From contig CM050657.1 of NCBI GenBank assembly GCA_027574665.1, positions 24,654,700 to 24,718,699 on the forward strand: a DNA stretch of 64,000 bases, in the 5' to 3' direction. The translations under genes were made by a program, and so were the position numbers. The notes under the pieces were generated by a model that searched no databases, had not been told where the DNA came from, and saw nothing but the letters and a program-made list of their open reading frames with translations. The DNA comes from Rhynochetos jubatus. Taxonomy: Eukaryota; Chordata; Aves; Eurypygiformes; Rhynochetidae. Of the stretch, positions 39,901-54,014 are shown one piece after another. Each line of letters begins with the position of its first letter. Position 1 is the first letter of the stretch.

Positions 39901-42900
39901 TAAACCCGTCTGTCAGTAACATGGCTTTCATCTTAGTATCCTGGAGGTATGTTATGTTATCCCTTAAAGGGATCGAAGCTTTCACAAGTAGGAGCTTTAC
40001 CTGTGTAGCCCAGGATGCTGCTGTAAACCGGAATCCTTCCCGGCTCTCTGCCTTTGTCACTTACGGTGCTTTAAATTGCTGACAGCAACAAAGGACAAGT
40101 GCCTGTGAAATATGCCTTTTTTTTTTTTTTTTAACCTACAAACCTTCAAGGTTGATCATTCCAAAAGGTGATGTTCAGACTCAGAACCGTAGTGGGTTCC
40201 ATGCCGTATTTTCCATAAGAAAAATAGCCGATATAAACCGAGGCAACTGGTGAGACCTGAAAGTCCTTGTGGTATTTGAGAGTCCGTTTTGAAAAACATC
40301 CGTTTTTTAAAAAGTGACACAGGTTGGGGTTAAATCTGAAGATTCATTCTTGTACAAAAGTGGGCTTCCCTTTTCAGTCTACCAGGAGTATCAAACTATT
40401 TTCAACTCTAAACCTGGTCCTCCTGTGCCGGTGAAAACAAAGATGCTGCTGGACACATCTTCACTTGAAGAAGCCCCTTTCTAATAGGTGGTATTTGGGG
40501 TTGTATGTAAACAATTGGTGCTGTGTTACTTCAAGGCTGCCTGTCTGAGCAGGTGGAATGCCTGTGAGCATGCCTGTGGCACAGTGAGTATGAAAATGAG
40601 CAGCGTTTCCCTGGCAGCCTTACAAAATTCAAAGTGATCCTGCGTATTTTTCTTGTTAATTAACTGTATCTTTCAGTTTGGAGAAAGGAGCGCTTGGGAA
40701 GGGACAGTGGTTCTTACCTGTCAGGAGGGAGGTGCGTGGAGGGAAAATGTGAGTGTTTCATTTAAATAATAATGCCAGACTTTGCAGTTTAGTATTTTTA
40801 TTTTCTTCAAGTTTGCATTTTCTCTTTCCATAAAATACCACCACTACTAATACATCTTCCAGATGATACCTTGTCACACTTGGTGGATCTTTTCTACTGA
40901 GGAAGGTCTTTTATTACAATTTTAACAATGTGAACACATTTTATTACCAACTGTTTTGTGATGCCTTTTTTTTTAGTATGTTACAGTCACAGACAACTTC
41001 ATATTTTACACTCTAATAATTCAGGTCAATAAATCCAATTATATAACTGCAGAAATAGAAGATCATACCAGAAGAACTGAAAGCCAAGGTTTCAAGATGC
41101 AATCTCTAGTCTGACATGAATGTAAATGCTGAATCAGTTTATATGCCCTACATCGCTGTTGTGTAGAAGAGCACTTCAGTGTTTAAATTGAAAATCTAAA
41201 TTTGGAACTGGCTTTCTGATTCTGTAAAGTTTTAATTGCGTTATTAGCTTTATGCATCAAATCAGTGAGACTGTTCACTTAGGCTGAAAAAGGTGTACAT
41301 CTTTATAGACTCTAGATTGGAGACTTTAAAAATGGGAATAGGTCAGATTTGTCAAAGAAACCCCGTTTTGTTGTTTTGAAGCACAGTTTAATTTCATTCT
41401 GTACTTTTGAAGGTAGATTCTGGTGAACTGAATAACAAGACCTTCATGGGAGTTGCTGGAACTTCTGATACAAGATACAACAGAAGTGACTTCAGTTATA
41501 CTAATAACTGGGAGCGATATATTTGTTACTCCTCTACGGATTCTGCAGGTCTTTGTCCTTCAGCAGAAAATACATGAGCAGGTTTCAGAGCCCTGCCCAG
41601 CTCAGAGTATCACGCTCTGGGATTCCATGTCACCGTATCGTCGAGGGCAGTGGATGCAAATACGCAAATACCTTTGCAGTCACTAGTGGCTGCTTAATGT
41701 GTCAGTAGTAAATATGGAGTAACCTGAGTCTGGTCCTTTCATTCAGGTTTTCTTGCATTTGCTGCAATGCACTACGCCGCTGTCGTCTACCACAGATGAG
41801 GTTATGCCTCATCACTTGAATCTGTGTGTGACTCGGGGTAATGATTGCCTACTGAAGCACTGAGCATGTATAGGTTCGGTTTGCCCAGTGACTTCAAACA
41901 GTTTCATTTACAAGTAGATGCTTTTCAAGGACTTCTGAGGGCTGCTTTATGGCACGTTTTTATTAATTATTCCTAAATCAGTTTTAACTTGTATGCATTT
42001 CCTGGCGTAATGTGCGTGGACTCTCTCACTGAACACAGCAGCAAGGTCCAACCAAAGGACTGAGGTTAGGAACTGTAAAGTAGTCTCCGAGGTGTGACAT
42101 CTGCCTGTCACACCATGCTGTTAGCTGCTCTTGTTTTGCTTTAAGCAGGTGTGCAGAAAGAGCCCCACATCAATCCTTATGCTTAGTTCTTTATCTTTGT
42201 TGTAGTTAGAAAAATTAAACTTAATCCATCAGAAAATTCTGCTCACCTATGAAGGTCACAGCCTCAGTTCTTCCCTGGTCAGAGGGGTTGTAATAGGTCA
42301 CACTGTACCTTGACAGCTTTTACTTTGTGATCACTTACTCTTTACAGGGTGACAGTTGTGTATAATTACTCTAATTGCTGAACTAATTGAGGATGAGACT
42401 TCTGTTTTATTAAGAGGATCAGCTCTGAGTGTGGTGGCTTACTGGCCTGTATGGTAAATAATCAAGCAGTGATAGCCACTAGGCTAAGGAAGGACTTCCA
42501 AGGAGAAAAGGTCAGTGTAGGTTGGTAGATACTTTTCTTCTGCTAGAGAAAAGCATGGTTTTCTAGCAACTTGTAAGCATGTCAAGTAAATCTATTGGAG
42601 AAAGAGCAGCAATTTTAAGCTGCAAATTCCACATAAAACCTCCTTTGTTTTCAAGCTTAAAAAGCAGGAAAACCTAGTTGTTGCTGCAAAAAAAGGTAAA
42701 AATAACTGTTGTTCAAAATTTTATCCCCTCTTCTGTTGCATTATGCTTTCAAACTTCTGGAAGCATACTCAAAATCCATATATTTTTGTGATACCAGTTC
42801 ATATTGATGAACTTGTCTGTATTTGCTTCTGTGTTTGGTTGTCTACTCCTAGTCACAAAAATGATCTTTTCTGTCTTTGGTCTCTGAGTCTCTTGATGGT

Positions 42901-43039
42901 GCAGGCATGCTCTCGCTCTTATTCTGAACCAGTACTTGGAAGCTTCAGTTGTAGAAAGCCAGATGAACATCACAGATGCACATACAGATAGAGGTAGTTC
43001 CATGGGGTTTCATGAAGTGTCTGGTGAGAGCATTTCTTA
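27937..43039. other. long non-coding stretch, no gene seen
   Basis: About 15 kb of unique-looking A+T-rich DNA. G+C rises locally near 30220-30530 and 37640-38060, and overlapping frames appear on both strands there (30273-30645, 37786-38082), as expected by chance. The 156-codon minus frame at 35886-36356 overlaps another minus frame at 35959-36273 and shows no domain. A 16-T run is at 40117-40132 and an A-rich CA-containing patch near 37195-37240. No further LTR, CR1, tRNA or other RNA gene was recognised. Confidence 0.5.
40117..40132 (+). repeat. poly-T run, 16 bases
   Basis: There are sixteen uninterrupted T followed by AACC, not AG, so it is not an acceptor. It reads as poly-A on the minus strand, but no adjacent retrocopy is recognisable. 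Confidence 0.85.
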
Positions 43040-43560
43040 CTTAACTTGATTAAGGATCTGGAAGAGGGAGTGTGTGTCACAGTACAAATCTTGCAGTGAA
43101 TGAAAACCGGAAGCTGTATCTGCGGTGCAGAGGTGGAAATCAAAATTAATTGCCACCTGGAAAAAATGATACCAAATAGAACTACGGAAAGCTTGTGGGG
43201 AAAAACTATTTGTGGGGTAAGAATAGTTCAGCGGATTCAGGTGATACACATGTGACATTTTAGGTAAAAGCAGAAGAAAGTAAAAGGTGGGGATTTCTAA
43301 GAGAAATTGGAGAAACCAGCAAGTGGCACACACCACGAGTTTAATTTAGAGCTGAGGTTATAGGCAGTTCTGATTCCACTCAGAGAAGGCTATGTTCAGT
43401 TCCAGATACACAGCAGCAGTAAGTCAAAATTTACAGAGAATTGAAGTAAGTAAGACGTGAAGTTTTGAGGACTCGAAGGAAAGATTGAGAAGGAACTATG
43501 AAAAGCAGAATGGGTATAATACAGGTAAGCTAAAAGTCAACAGATTAGTTGTATGTAAGC
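43040..43560 (+). mobile_element. possible very old CR1 LINE fragment, sense orientation
   Basis: Several blocks occur in the same order as in the 3' part of the CR1 second open reading frame and following sequence: AAGGATCTGGAAGAGGGAG near 43051, TATGTTCAGTTCCAGATAC near 43391, and ACTCGAAGGAAAGATTGAGA near 43472. Similarity is patchy and was judged by eye, so the whole call may be wrong, and limits are rough. The minus ORF 43037-43336 has no independent support. Confidence 0.3.
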
Positions 43561-44580
43561 ACAGATAAAGAACTTTTTTTAGTGTTCAGCCACAAGGGGG
43601 ACAGTGAAGGGTTGTCGTTAAGACAAACACCAAGTGTAAAGAATTGTAAGTAGGTGCTGTTAGTGCTGCTGAGAAGTTTCTCAGTGGAAGTGAAGCATTC
43701 AAACTGAAATGGGGGCAGCAGTGGGAAATACACTGTGAGAAATCAATCTTTGGCTGCGAGCGTAGTAGATGTAGTTGGGAACTAGAGTCCCGTAATGTGA
43801 TATGGCATGTCATCTAGACAGACTGGGAAGAGGGAGAAAGGCAATGGGAGTGTGTGTGTGCAAACTGATTTAAATCTCTGGACATGCTGTATTTGTTTCA
43901 AAGACTTGTATTAGCCTAAGGCACAACAGTGTCCCAGGTGATGTACACGGATGTGTTACTGGCAAAATTGTTTCCATGCTTAGTAAACTAGAAGTGGAGA
44001 AGGGCCACTGAAGCGGTCTGCCTTTTAATATCCTTTGGAAGAGCTCGGTGTTTAATGTGAGGGTGTCCAGTGTCTGTGGAAACGGAAGTCTGCCCTCCAA
44101 GTGACAATGAGGCGCCAAGCTTTTCTGAATCTGCTCTGAAGGGGCATGCTGTACTTTTCCCTCGTTCCTTTCTCAACGTTTGGATAACATTGCTCAGTCT
44201 GTATGCTATAAATGTTTAAAGTTTTCTGTGGGATTATGTATTTAAAAGAGAAACCATGGCTACAGTGAAAAGTAACCAGATAATGGTGGAATTGTGTTGG
44301 AAGAAATAGGATCTATACCAGTGTAATTGAAGTCGATGAAGAGGCTTTAATTGAATGAGGGCTTCAGTTGATTTTGGGAATGATGAATTTCAAACTGAAA
44401 AATAAACTGGCAGAACATTCATTTGACATGTCTGCCTTGGACTGTGAATTTGGGGCAGTTAAATTGTGCTGAACGGCAACAAAAATACCTGTTTCTGCAA
44501 AGAACATGAAAACAATAATATCCTCTCAAAACCAGCTCCCTTAGGGTTGGGGGAGAGAGCTTAGGCACAGAAGAGTTCAT

Positions 44581-44705
44581 GGGTGGTGAGTAGTGATGGT
44601 TTTTTAGGTTTTGGGTGTTAGTTTTAGTTGGGCTTTTTTGAGTGGTTGGTCTCTTGGTTTTTTTGGTTGTGGGGTGTTTGTTGTGTGGTTGTTGGGTCTT
44701 TTTTT
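44581..44705 (+). repeat. G/T-rich low-complexity tract
   Basis: About 125 bases consist almost only of G and T on the plus strand; by eye only about 11 are A or C. It has no fixed repeat unit, but motifs such as GGTTTTGGGTG and TGTGTGGTTGTTGGG recur. The composition is sharply different from both flanks. Confidence 0.75.
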
Positions 44706-47700
44706 CCGGATTGTAGGAGGCACATTAAGCTACAAACTAACCTTTGAAGTAGGACTGTTTTGTACTGTGAGTCTTTAGTGTATCATGAGCTTTTCCTTAA
44801 GACAAATGTAATAATTTGGTCAGGTTTTTAGACCTTAAAGGACCATTATTTTTATAATTACAGTTTTGAAGTTAAATATCTGAAGGTCTTTCCAACACAG
44901 GTCACTAAAGGGCATTCTGTCTGAGAAAAATATACTGGTATCTTTCTCTGGGTGTCTGGGTAAAGTATCATTCATTAATGCTAATAAACCAAGCCTCAGT
45001 CAGAAAAGCAGTAGAGGCCATCATCCTTTTCCTTCCCTAATTGAGCCTGTAATTTGAAAGGAAGTAATTTTTAAGGTCTCTCCCATATTCAGAAGCCTCA
45101 GAAAACTTCAGTCTTGTTTTACTCAAATCTGTGTAATTGCAGCCACTCCTGAGAGTTTGCCTGGGGACTACTAATGCAGGTAACGCAAGAGAAGTATTAA
45201 ATGCACTGTGCAAATACGGCCTGGATCAAGCTTTCAGAATTGTGGCTGTGAGGATAGTTGGTGGGGTTTGGTAGAAGTCTACCAAAACTGAGGTGATTTA
45301 AGGTATATCCATACCCAACCTGAGATGGAAATTGTTGTTTCTGTAGAATGTATGTACCCTAGTTTCAGTGAAAATCTATTCAGGGAGAGGTTGTCAATTC
45401 TCTGGTATGTTCAGCGCTGTTTCTATAGGAGCGTGACTGTCTCCTACGCCATAACGCTGTCATGATGCCTGTAGCAATCACACCATTTAAGAGCTTTCAT
45501 ATGTTCAGCTGAGTTGTGGATTCTTATTCCCACACTACGAAATAAAGATAGGCTTAAACAAGCTCTAAAGCATAGCTGGTAAGGAAAATACGCCAGTCAG
45601 CTTACGTTATACCTCTGTTGGAGAATTCACTCCTTTCCTCGTGCTCGCTAATTATTGCAAGAATACTGGCAAGATGAAAAAACCTGGAAATATTTTGTTC
45701 TTTGGTCTGTGTACTTGGGACTGTTATCTGTAAATGGGGTTTTCCTGTTAACTACCTGTAATTCTTGCTACAAATGCAAGGAAAAGAACGATGTGCTAAG
45801 GAAGCAGTGAAACTTCAGACATATTACAGGAAGTTCAGGAGAAAGTGTAGCACCCACTGTTACTTCCTTATGGCTTTAAATAGCTATTAACCTCTCCATG
45901 ATCCTTTTAAATTAACTGAAGTTTGGAACTAATTTTGCAGCTCAAATTTAGGTACACAACCTGCTTATATTAGGAAATTTGATGTAACACCCACTTACAA
46001 AATAACCTCGAAACACTGTTTATTTGACCTTGGTTTTAATTAACCCAAGCGTGTTTTGACATACAAGCCTCCCAGGGCATCACACGATACAAAGGACACT
46101 GCATAAAAGCTGCTTGCGTTGCACTGCAGCTCAGTGTAGATTTGGGAGCTGATCAGTTATTTTTACCTTAAGGCAATGTTGATCTGATTGGAATGAACGT
46201 CAGTTGCAATTGCCCAGTATGCTGGAATCGTAATATATACGTAAAAACTAATTAATAGATAGAACTTGTGAAGGCACGTGTTTGTTTACTGTCTTCTCGT
46301 TAGACTGGCTGCCCTAAAATAACTTCAGAAACGTAAATTTAAAGATAAAGAAATGGAAATAGCCTAATTATCCTGTAAAGAGGAATCTGCTATTGACAAA
46401 GGTAAATGTTCCCATTCCTATGAATATCCATGTTCTATAAATTCCAATCTCTTTCCTTACCTTCATGGAGTTATGTGGTTGAGATCCCTGAAGATGTTAG
46501 AATGCATTTTCTAATGATTACTCATTAGTGGTGATTATCCTGTACTAGTAAGTGTTCACAGGATTCTTTACTCTTGTTTTCCTTTTACAGTCTAATCGAT
46601 ATGAAGGGTTCTTGGATCTTGTGGTAACTTGCATTTCTGCACACCTCCTCTTTAAATGAAGTAATGAGTGCACAGGCTGCAGTTTTTTATTTTACAGCTA
46701 AGCCTTCTTTAGTAAATCATAGACTAATTTTGTAACTGGTATGCTCTATGTCATTTGAATTACAAGGGATAAGAGATTTGGAAGCAGGTATTTGAACTCT
46801 TCAGGAATTAGAAAACCAAAAAGAGAAGAGAGAAAAAACCCCAAATAATCAACACTTTGGAAAACTAAGATTTGTGTGTTTCAAGTAAACATTAAACTCT
46901 AAACATATTTTGATGACCTGTAAAGATATCCAGCATCTCTTAATGTATTTAAGTGTCTCACAGTCACTTCTAATGATGATTCTGGAGCTTTTAAGTTAGG
47001 TCAGCTGTTTTGGATGTTTTACACAACTCTAAGTTTTGCAAAAGTTATACATATAAAAGTAGTCATTACAGGATTGAGAATTAAAGTCATTGATAGAGTT
47101 AATGCAGAAGTTGTATGCTAAGTTTATATTTCTGGTGAAGATAAGGATTGTGATTGACAGCACTTTGGTTTATTTTCTGTATGTGTTTTTCCCTCACCTT
47201 TCACAAGCGTGACCAAACACAGCTCTCGGCTGCTTCTTGTATGTCATGTTCACTCTTTTGGGATTACAGTTGGGGGTGAGGTTAATATGGAGAGGTGGTG
47301 ATGCTCTTTTAGAAAACCAAGGTATTTGACAGCCTTAATCTCTTAGTACTTGATTGGTGAGGGCACACAGTATGATCAAATTATGCCCCCCCAAAGTAGA
47401 AGGGCTGGGGTAGAGCAGGAGAGAGATGGCTGCAGGTACAAATCCACTGATCTGCATATCCATCTTTACTTTTAGGGAAAAGAAGAATTTTCCCTGAAAT
47501 ACTTTTTTTTTAACCTATCTTGGCGTAGGATTATATTCCTCTCCTCCTTGAATCATGTGTCTGAGTATAATACTGCACTGTCACCCTGTGAACAGGTAAT
47601 GCATTTTGGAAACTTTTCCAAGTTACCGTCTGGACCCTTGGCTGAAGTTTTGCCTTGTTGCTGATCTTTCGATTAATATGATGTTCCCGCACTGGTTAGT

Positions 47701-50700
47701 GGAGCGACAGCCCATGCATCTTCTGTTGTGTAAACGCTGCTCCCTCAGTCCCTGCCCGTGAACGGACGGATGTGAGCTGGACAATTTATCGCCAAAGGTA
47801 GCCTGTGCTGACTTTGGAGAAAACTAATGAGGTAGCCCAGCGAGTGTCCTGTTACCGGTTGCAGTGCTGGTAAAGACTGTTGTCAGTTACCACCCAACAG
47901 AACGGATTGAAAATGGAAGCTGTTCCTATTTTTGTACCAGTCATGTTTTCACGGAAACTCTGTGGTTTTGAAACAGTTGAACTTGCCAATTGGAATCAAA
48001 AACTCAAGCTTTCACTATAAAAGTAATACGGCTTTGTAGGCATCCTCGTAGCGTACCATGATATAAAGACCTATTAATGTAGCTCGGTGTTGGTCTCTTT
48101 GAACTTTCTGCATGTATTAACTATAGCAAAGGAGGAAATAATTTACAAGTAATTGTGAATGCTATTAAATTTTAAAAGTGGTTTGCATGTACTGTCTTAT
48201 GCTAGCACTGTACAGTCTGCTAAGCGATGGCATCCAGTGACATGAACAATACTGCTGTTGGTATAACTTCTTCCAGCAGTGGACTTGTCTCATCTGTACA
48301 GTTCTGAAATGGCAAGAGGTGCTCCTCGGGTCTTAGATACAGCACATCAGTTTACTTTGCCCAACAACGTCAGGCTTGTGTACTGCTGAAAATGATAGAG
48401 AGGTGGAGGGCATTGTCGTTGCTGCATGGCCAAAAGGTGACAGCCCGTTTAAGACAATAATTCTTTTACCTTATTAAATACTTAATTTCTTGTTAAACCA
48501 ATTGTAATTTTTGTTGCTAAAATTTTTGTTTTATTTAGCAGAAGGCCTTTATGAAGCAGAGTGAAGGATTTGTTCTTTTGGCACGGTGAGGATGGGAACA
48601 CGGGTGGTGATGCTGAATTTGCTGGTCTGAGGGCTGTCATTCGGTATTGCATTTGCAGAAACATCAGACTAAGATTTTTGTATTCCTCTGTGATTTTACT
48701 TGTCGCAACCTGAAATAGAACACTCCTTAGACAGATGATTTAATATAGCAAATAATGCGTGCATTTATTTCCTTTTTCAGTTATTAATCATTTATGTATC
48801 TTTAAAAGTGACAGCTTTGCCCTTGGGTTTTGGTCATAGGTCATTGTGATTTGCGATCCAGTATAGATTCTGTTGTGGCTAGATACAGGACAGAAAAAGA
48901 GAGCCTGGGGTATTAATAAATCATTCAGTCCACTGTGGTAACGCACAGTGGTATGTATCACCATAGTGCTAAAAGGCCAATAGCCTAACTTTTCATGAGC
49001 AAAAAGTTTTAAAAACATGCCTTTTGGACTTAAAAATGTAAGCAATAATAGTTAAATGTCTCATAGGGTTTTTTTTAAGATTATGAAAGGTCTGAAGGTT
49101 GGGCAGCCTTTCAAAAGGGGTTCGGCACATTACAATAGCCTTTCAAGTCATCAGTGAAAAGCAGGTATGGTGCTAATCACCACCAATCTGAACGTTTTTT
49201 GAGTCAACTTGGCAAAAGCTATATCTGAAATGTCGTGTTTGCTATTGTGTATACTTTAAGGAAAGAGATGTATGCTTAAAAAGAGCCAGTATTTTATAAA
49301 TCGGCTAATAAGGAGATAATAGAAAATGTTGGAAGTGACAGACGTTTAGTGGCATTTACATCTGTGTTGAATATTGATACTGCTGGAGCTGAGTGCTCAG
49401 TTGGATTTGCCCACTGAAACTAGTTTGAAAAAACCCCTGTCTTGTGAACTACATTTCTCATAACTTTTCTACTTTTCCTAGCAAACTTGCATAATTTATT
49501 TTGCTTAAATATTTAACAGTGAAACTGCTGTTACAGTATACGCTGCTGGGAAATGGTGTTTCATACCTTCAAATTTTAGTCTCAATTTTTCTTTTTCAAT
49601 AGACTGCAACCCCAGGATTAATTTTTCTGACTACTGAGCCCTTTGGAAAATGAAAAGATGTTAGAATCGGCAGTTTTTCTGTTTTAGACCCTTATGACTT
49701 GACTAAGAATGCTGATAATTGTCTACTGAGACTTTCTGAAGTGAATGTCATTGATTTCAAGTGCCACTAAAAATCTGGCTTAGGTCTCACAGAAGGTTAC
49801 GGAGATGATGTGAAGTTAAGAAGCCATGCTAAATCTCCGTGGGCATGTTGCTGCTGGGCACTGGAAGCTGGGTCAGAGAGTTGGGGTTGGTGCTGCTGGG
49901 GAGCGATGGGGCCGGGAATGACAAGCTGGGCTTGGGAGCGGTGCTGCTAACACCGTACAGGACTGTGCAGGGCTAACGAGGCTCTGCTGCCTTCATTTTG
50001 ATTACAAGTAATGATATTTACAAAGTGTTTCCTGCTCTCCGATGGCTGCCGGGCTTATTTGCTCAGGCATGGTTCTGTGTTAATTAAGCTATGCCGTTTT
50101 TCAAAACTCAAGCTGGTTTCTTTGCAGTGCAGCCTGCTGCGTTAACACATCAACTCGGGCATCGCTGTCGCCGTGCTTGGGGTAGACATGCCCGTGGGTA
50201 GGCGTACGGGGTGGCTGGGAATGCCAGCAAAGCAGAAACGTGGTCTTTCAGACTTGTGGATGCAGTTGTTTCATGGTGGTTTGTCCGAAGCGGTGTGGAA
50301 ATAGCTTCTGTGGGGTATTTTTCCATTCTTTCCAATATGCTGTTCCTGATCTTATTATTCTGTAAAATGCATGGGAAATATGATTAGTTTTAGTTCAAAT
50401 ACAGAGAAGTAGGTCATGAGCAGACTGTGAAATGTGGATAAAATCCTTTAAATGAAATTGTTTTATTGAAGGGAATTATCTAAATGCCTCTAAGATGGAA
50501 CGACTGAATATGAAAGAGATGTTTATTGAAAAAATGTATTGATAGCAGCTTAGTATTGCACTACTGAAAATAATGTCAAGATGATTTATATTGACCATTA
50601 AAAACTATAGTATTACCTGTATTTACACAGAAAGATGTAAGACTTGGACCTGAATCCTGGAATCTTTAAATTTATATCTGCTTTAAAGTTAGATAATTTT

Positions 50701-53700
50701 TTGTTACTCAGTATCCTATTATTCCTGTTTCATTAAATCTCTTTTGGTCTAGACCTTTTCTACCAAAATATTAAGGGTAAACCAAACCGTATAAGCAAAG
50801 TTATGTTTACTAGATCTCAAAGTGGTAATGGTATTGTAATGTAAGCCAGTCTGGTCTTGATAACATAAGAGAGAAATGCTTGATCCTTCTTGCGATCAAG
50901 TGAGTATGCTCACTTAGTAGTTCAGTATGCTGTGGGGGAGGCAGATATCCCCTGCACATTAGTGGCAGTTTAGCAGAAGAGGACATTGCTGCTCTTTGAT
51001 AAATGAGAATCAAAATGCATTTACATGAGGGACTGAAATGGTGGTTTTCGAAGTATGATAAAGGAAATAGCAATATATCACTGTGTACAGCTAGTCCTGA
51101 ATGATAGATTTTGTATCCCGTTGAGTTAGGCTGCAGACTTCTTGCCAATGTGCGTACGTGGAGCTTTGGCTTATCTGTAAGTTTTATGTAGGCTTGAAAG
51201 TGCATACAAAGTAAGAACAGAAAATTCAAAATAAGGCTGGATCACAAAGTCATGCTGTCTCTGGAACAGATCTGGTGTCTGAAAGCCTACTAAGCTGATC
51301 TGCTGCTCGCCTAGACCTATTTGTCTTTGAGTGTCCTCTTGCACACAGAGTACTGGACTGAAAACCAGAAAGCCATAAAATGCACCTCCAGTGTAGGCCT
51401 CGCACCCTCGCTCCAATAGTCGTACTAGAACAAATTTGTGCCAGGGTCTGTTCCTAACTCACATGGCTCGATTCTCTAATTAACAGTGCTGACCTTTGGC
51501 AGGTACACCTCACGCTTTCCCCATGTTTAAAACAGAGCAGTAAAGCTTACTTAATTTTATAACAGAATTTGAAGATGAAAGGGTCTGGCGTTACCACTGC
51601 TGTGGTTTTGTGCAGAAATGGCTTTTTCAGCAGGCAATAACAGGACTACTGGACAGAAGTTAATTTTTATCTGTCCTATGTCTGGTTCAATAGTGACCCG
51701 ATTACTGGGCAACCCTCTTCTACAGCTGCAGCACTTTGGAGTTATGTGACACAACAGGGTTCTGTTGTTTGTTAAAATAATGTTTTAGGATACTGTTTCA
51801 GTATTTTTCATGGCATTTTTTTCCTTTATGGCAAAAATTGCGATTGAGTAGTTTTCATACTTGATGGTAAAATTCTTGTGGAGTTTATTGTTAGAAATAC
51901 GTATTACTTACTGTTGTATTTGTTTTAGTCTTCTGAGTGATGAAAGCCATTACAATGTCATCTTTACTATGTAACTTTTAACAGAAAAAGTCATGCTTAA
52001 AAACCAAAATGCTGGGAGAATGAAATTATTAGGTATATCATTATTGGAAAATACAGTTGGATCAAAGTTTTTGCTGCCTGTACGAAACTTGGAATTTAAA
52101 TTATTATTTTTTCTGAGTTCTTGGTTAGCCTGACAGCATCATGCCTGAATCTGAATTTGCAAATCTGTGTGAACATCCTAGTGCTGTATTCTGCAACAAC
52201 CGAGTAAACGGGCTGTTTGAGGGACCTGTGTTTTATTTTGTGCAAATCTTTTTCATGCTGTGAGGCAATATCCTGGTGTGTCAAAATGTTATTTGTACTA
52301 GGATAGAGTGATGTGACCCTCATAATTTGAGCTATGCTTCAGAATCCTAAAGGATAAAATATGGCTTTGGTGAGGAAAAAACAAAGAATTTGGAGTGGGA
52401 TGGGATACAGGTTTTCAGGTCAGATGGTGGAAAGCCGTGTGACTGTTGCTGAGAGGGATCTGTATGGACAGTTAGCTGCAGAATGGGCAGTAGTAAATGT
52501 ATCTTCCTTTTCCCTTCCCCTCCCTTCTTCTTCTCCAAGGCACTATTCTGTGGCATTTTTGGAAATACCTCAAAGGACTCCATTAAAATCTTCATGCTTT
52601 CTGGAAAAGAGCAGAAAAGTCAACAGAAAAGCTAATTTTGACTGCAGTGAGCTTTAAAACAGACCAAAAAGAGGGAAACATTTCAAAACTGTACCCAGCT
52701 GCATTACTGAAATAAGTAAGGTTTTGACTAAGTGTAAAGAAGTGTTTTGCCTGTTATTTTCAATGATGGAGAAAGTTCAAGAGTAAGAGCAAGCTGTACT
52801 TTCTACAGCAGGTTAAATTAAGCTGGCATTCCTTTGTAGGAATGTGGAACGGGAAGGAAAAAAAACCCCAGCTGTCTAGGCTGAATTCAAAGAATCTTTT
52901 GTTATCTGTGTGTGTTTTCTTCCAAAGTAAAATAAGAATTTGCAGAAAAGACTGCAAGTTTGTTTGCAATCTCTCCTTGTTTCAGTGTTACCTTAAATCT
53001 GCCTAGTGTCTTTGGGAGTAGCCAACTTCCTGACTGTTCAATTTGCCTTTTCCTGCTGATGTCTTGAGGGTTACCCTAGGTGTAAAGTATGCTGACAAAA
53101 TTGACGGTGCATGAACTTGTGTGATGACTGTAATTTTGCTGTATGATCTTTCTTCCTTCCACACTGATTTGACTGTTCAGAGGACATGAAAACAGCCATT
53201 ACGTGGATAAATACTGTAGCATTTCTAACAAAAAATATGCCTGTGGAACTCCATGTCCTATGAACAACTGCTAATAGAGAAGTCGGTGTATAGCATGTCT
53301 AGACTTGTGTCTAAGCAGTTAAGGGATTTTCATTATGAATGTTATTACTACTGTTAATTTCTAAATGCAGCACTATTGAAGGAGCAAGCAATTACCCACC
53401 ACTCTACGTATTCCCTGTTGAGCTTTCATAAGTGTATTTTGTAAAGTGATTCACCTCACTCTGTGTTGTGAACCTCTCGTCTCTCTTTCTGTCATCAGCA
53501 GTCTCTTTTCATAGTGCATATGTAATACATGTGAATATATAGAGACGTTATATAGAGTTACATCTTTAATTGACTTGTAGAATTTTTTTCTTAAGTGTGA
53601 GGGGAAGGAACTACTTGTAAAACTGTGATACTGCTAGCAGAGATTAGGCCTACTGCAGACAAATGCTATGCAGGCTCTACTGTGTAGTTCCATCAGTCCT

Positions 53701-53750
53701 TGGTGAGCTCTCTCTACCTATTTTTCATCTCGTTTCACTCATTTCTAGAT
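44706..53750. other. non-coding stretch, no gene seen
   Basis: Nine kilobases of unique-looking DNA, slightly richer in G+C near 49850-50300. Open frames at 48482-49045, 50150-50335, 50810-51229 (139 codons, minus), 51171-51416 and 52347-52657 have no recognisable domain. No LTR, RNA gene or microsatellite longer than a short homopolymer was seen. Confidence 0.55.
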
Positions 53751-54014
53751 CTTAGGATGGTTTGGGTTGGAAGGAACCTTAAAGACCATCCAGTTCCAGC
53801 CCCCCTGCTATGGGCAGGGACACCCTCCACCAGACCAGGTTGCTCCAAGCCTCATCCAGCCTGGCCTTGGACACTGCCAGGGATGGGGCACCCACAGCTT
53901 CTCTGGGCAACCTGTCCCAGTGCCTCCCCACCCTCTCTGGGAAGAATTTCCTCCTGATATCCAATCTAAATCTCCCCACTTTCAGTTTAAACCTGTTACC
54001 TCTTGTCCTGTCAG
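53751..54014 (-). mobile_element. CR1 LINE, 5'-truncated copy, antisense to the + strand
   Basis: The plus strand reads GGATGGTTTGGGTTGGAAGG, then AAAGACCATCCAGTTCCAG, CCTCCACCAGACCAGGTTGC, GGCAACCTGTCCCAGTGCC and CTTCCTCCTGATATCCAATC in succession. That is the reverse complement of the avian CR1 3' region, with the element's 3' end at the left. It is the best-preserved repeat in the window and the clearest sign of an avian genome. The terminal octamer array is reduced to a trace. No flanking duplication is evident, as is usual for CR1. The overlapping plus frames 53700-54145 and minus frame 53779-54033 lie inside this repeat and are not genes. Confidence 0.95.

Noticed and set aside
41411-41576. 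An open plus-strand frame beginning after TACTTTTGAAG, with a protein-like mix of residues.
   Set aside because: About 50 open codons are expected by chance many times in this window. The frame ends at a TGA and there is no clear donor or family match.
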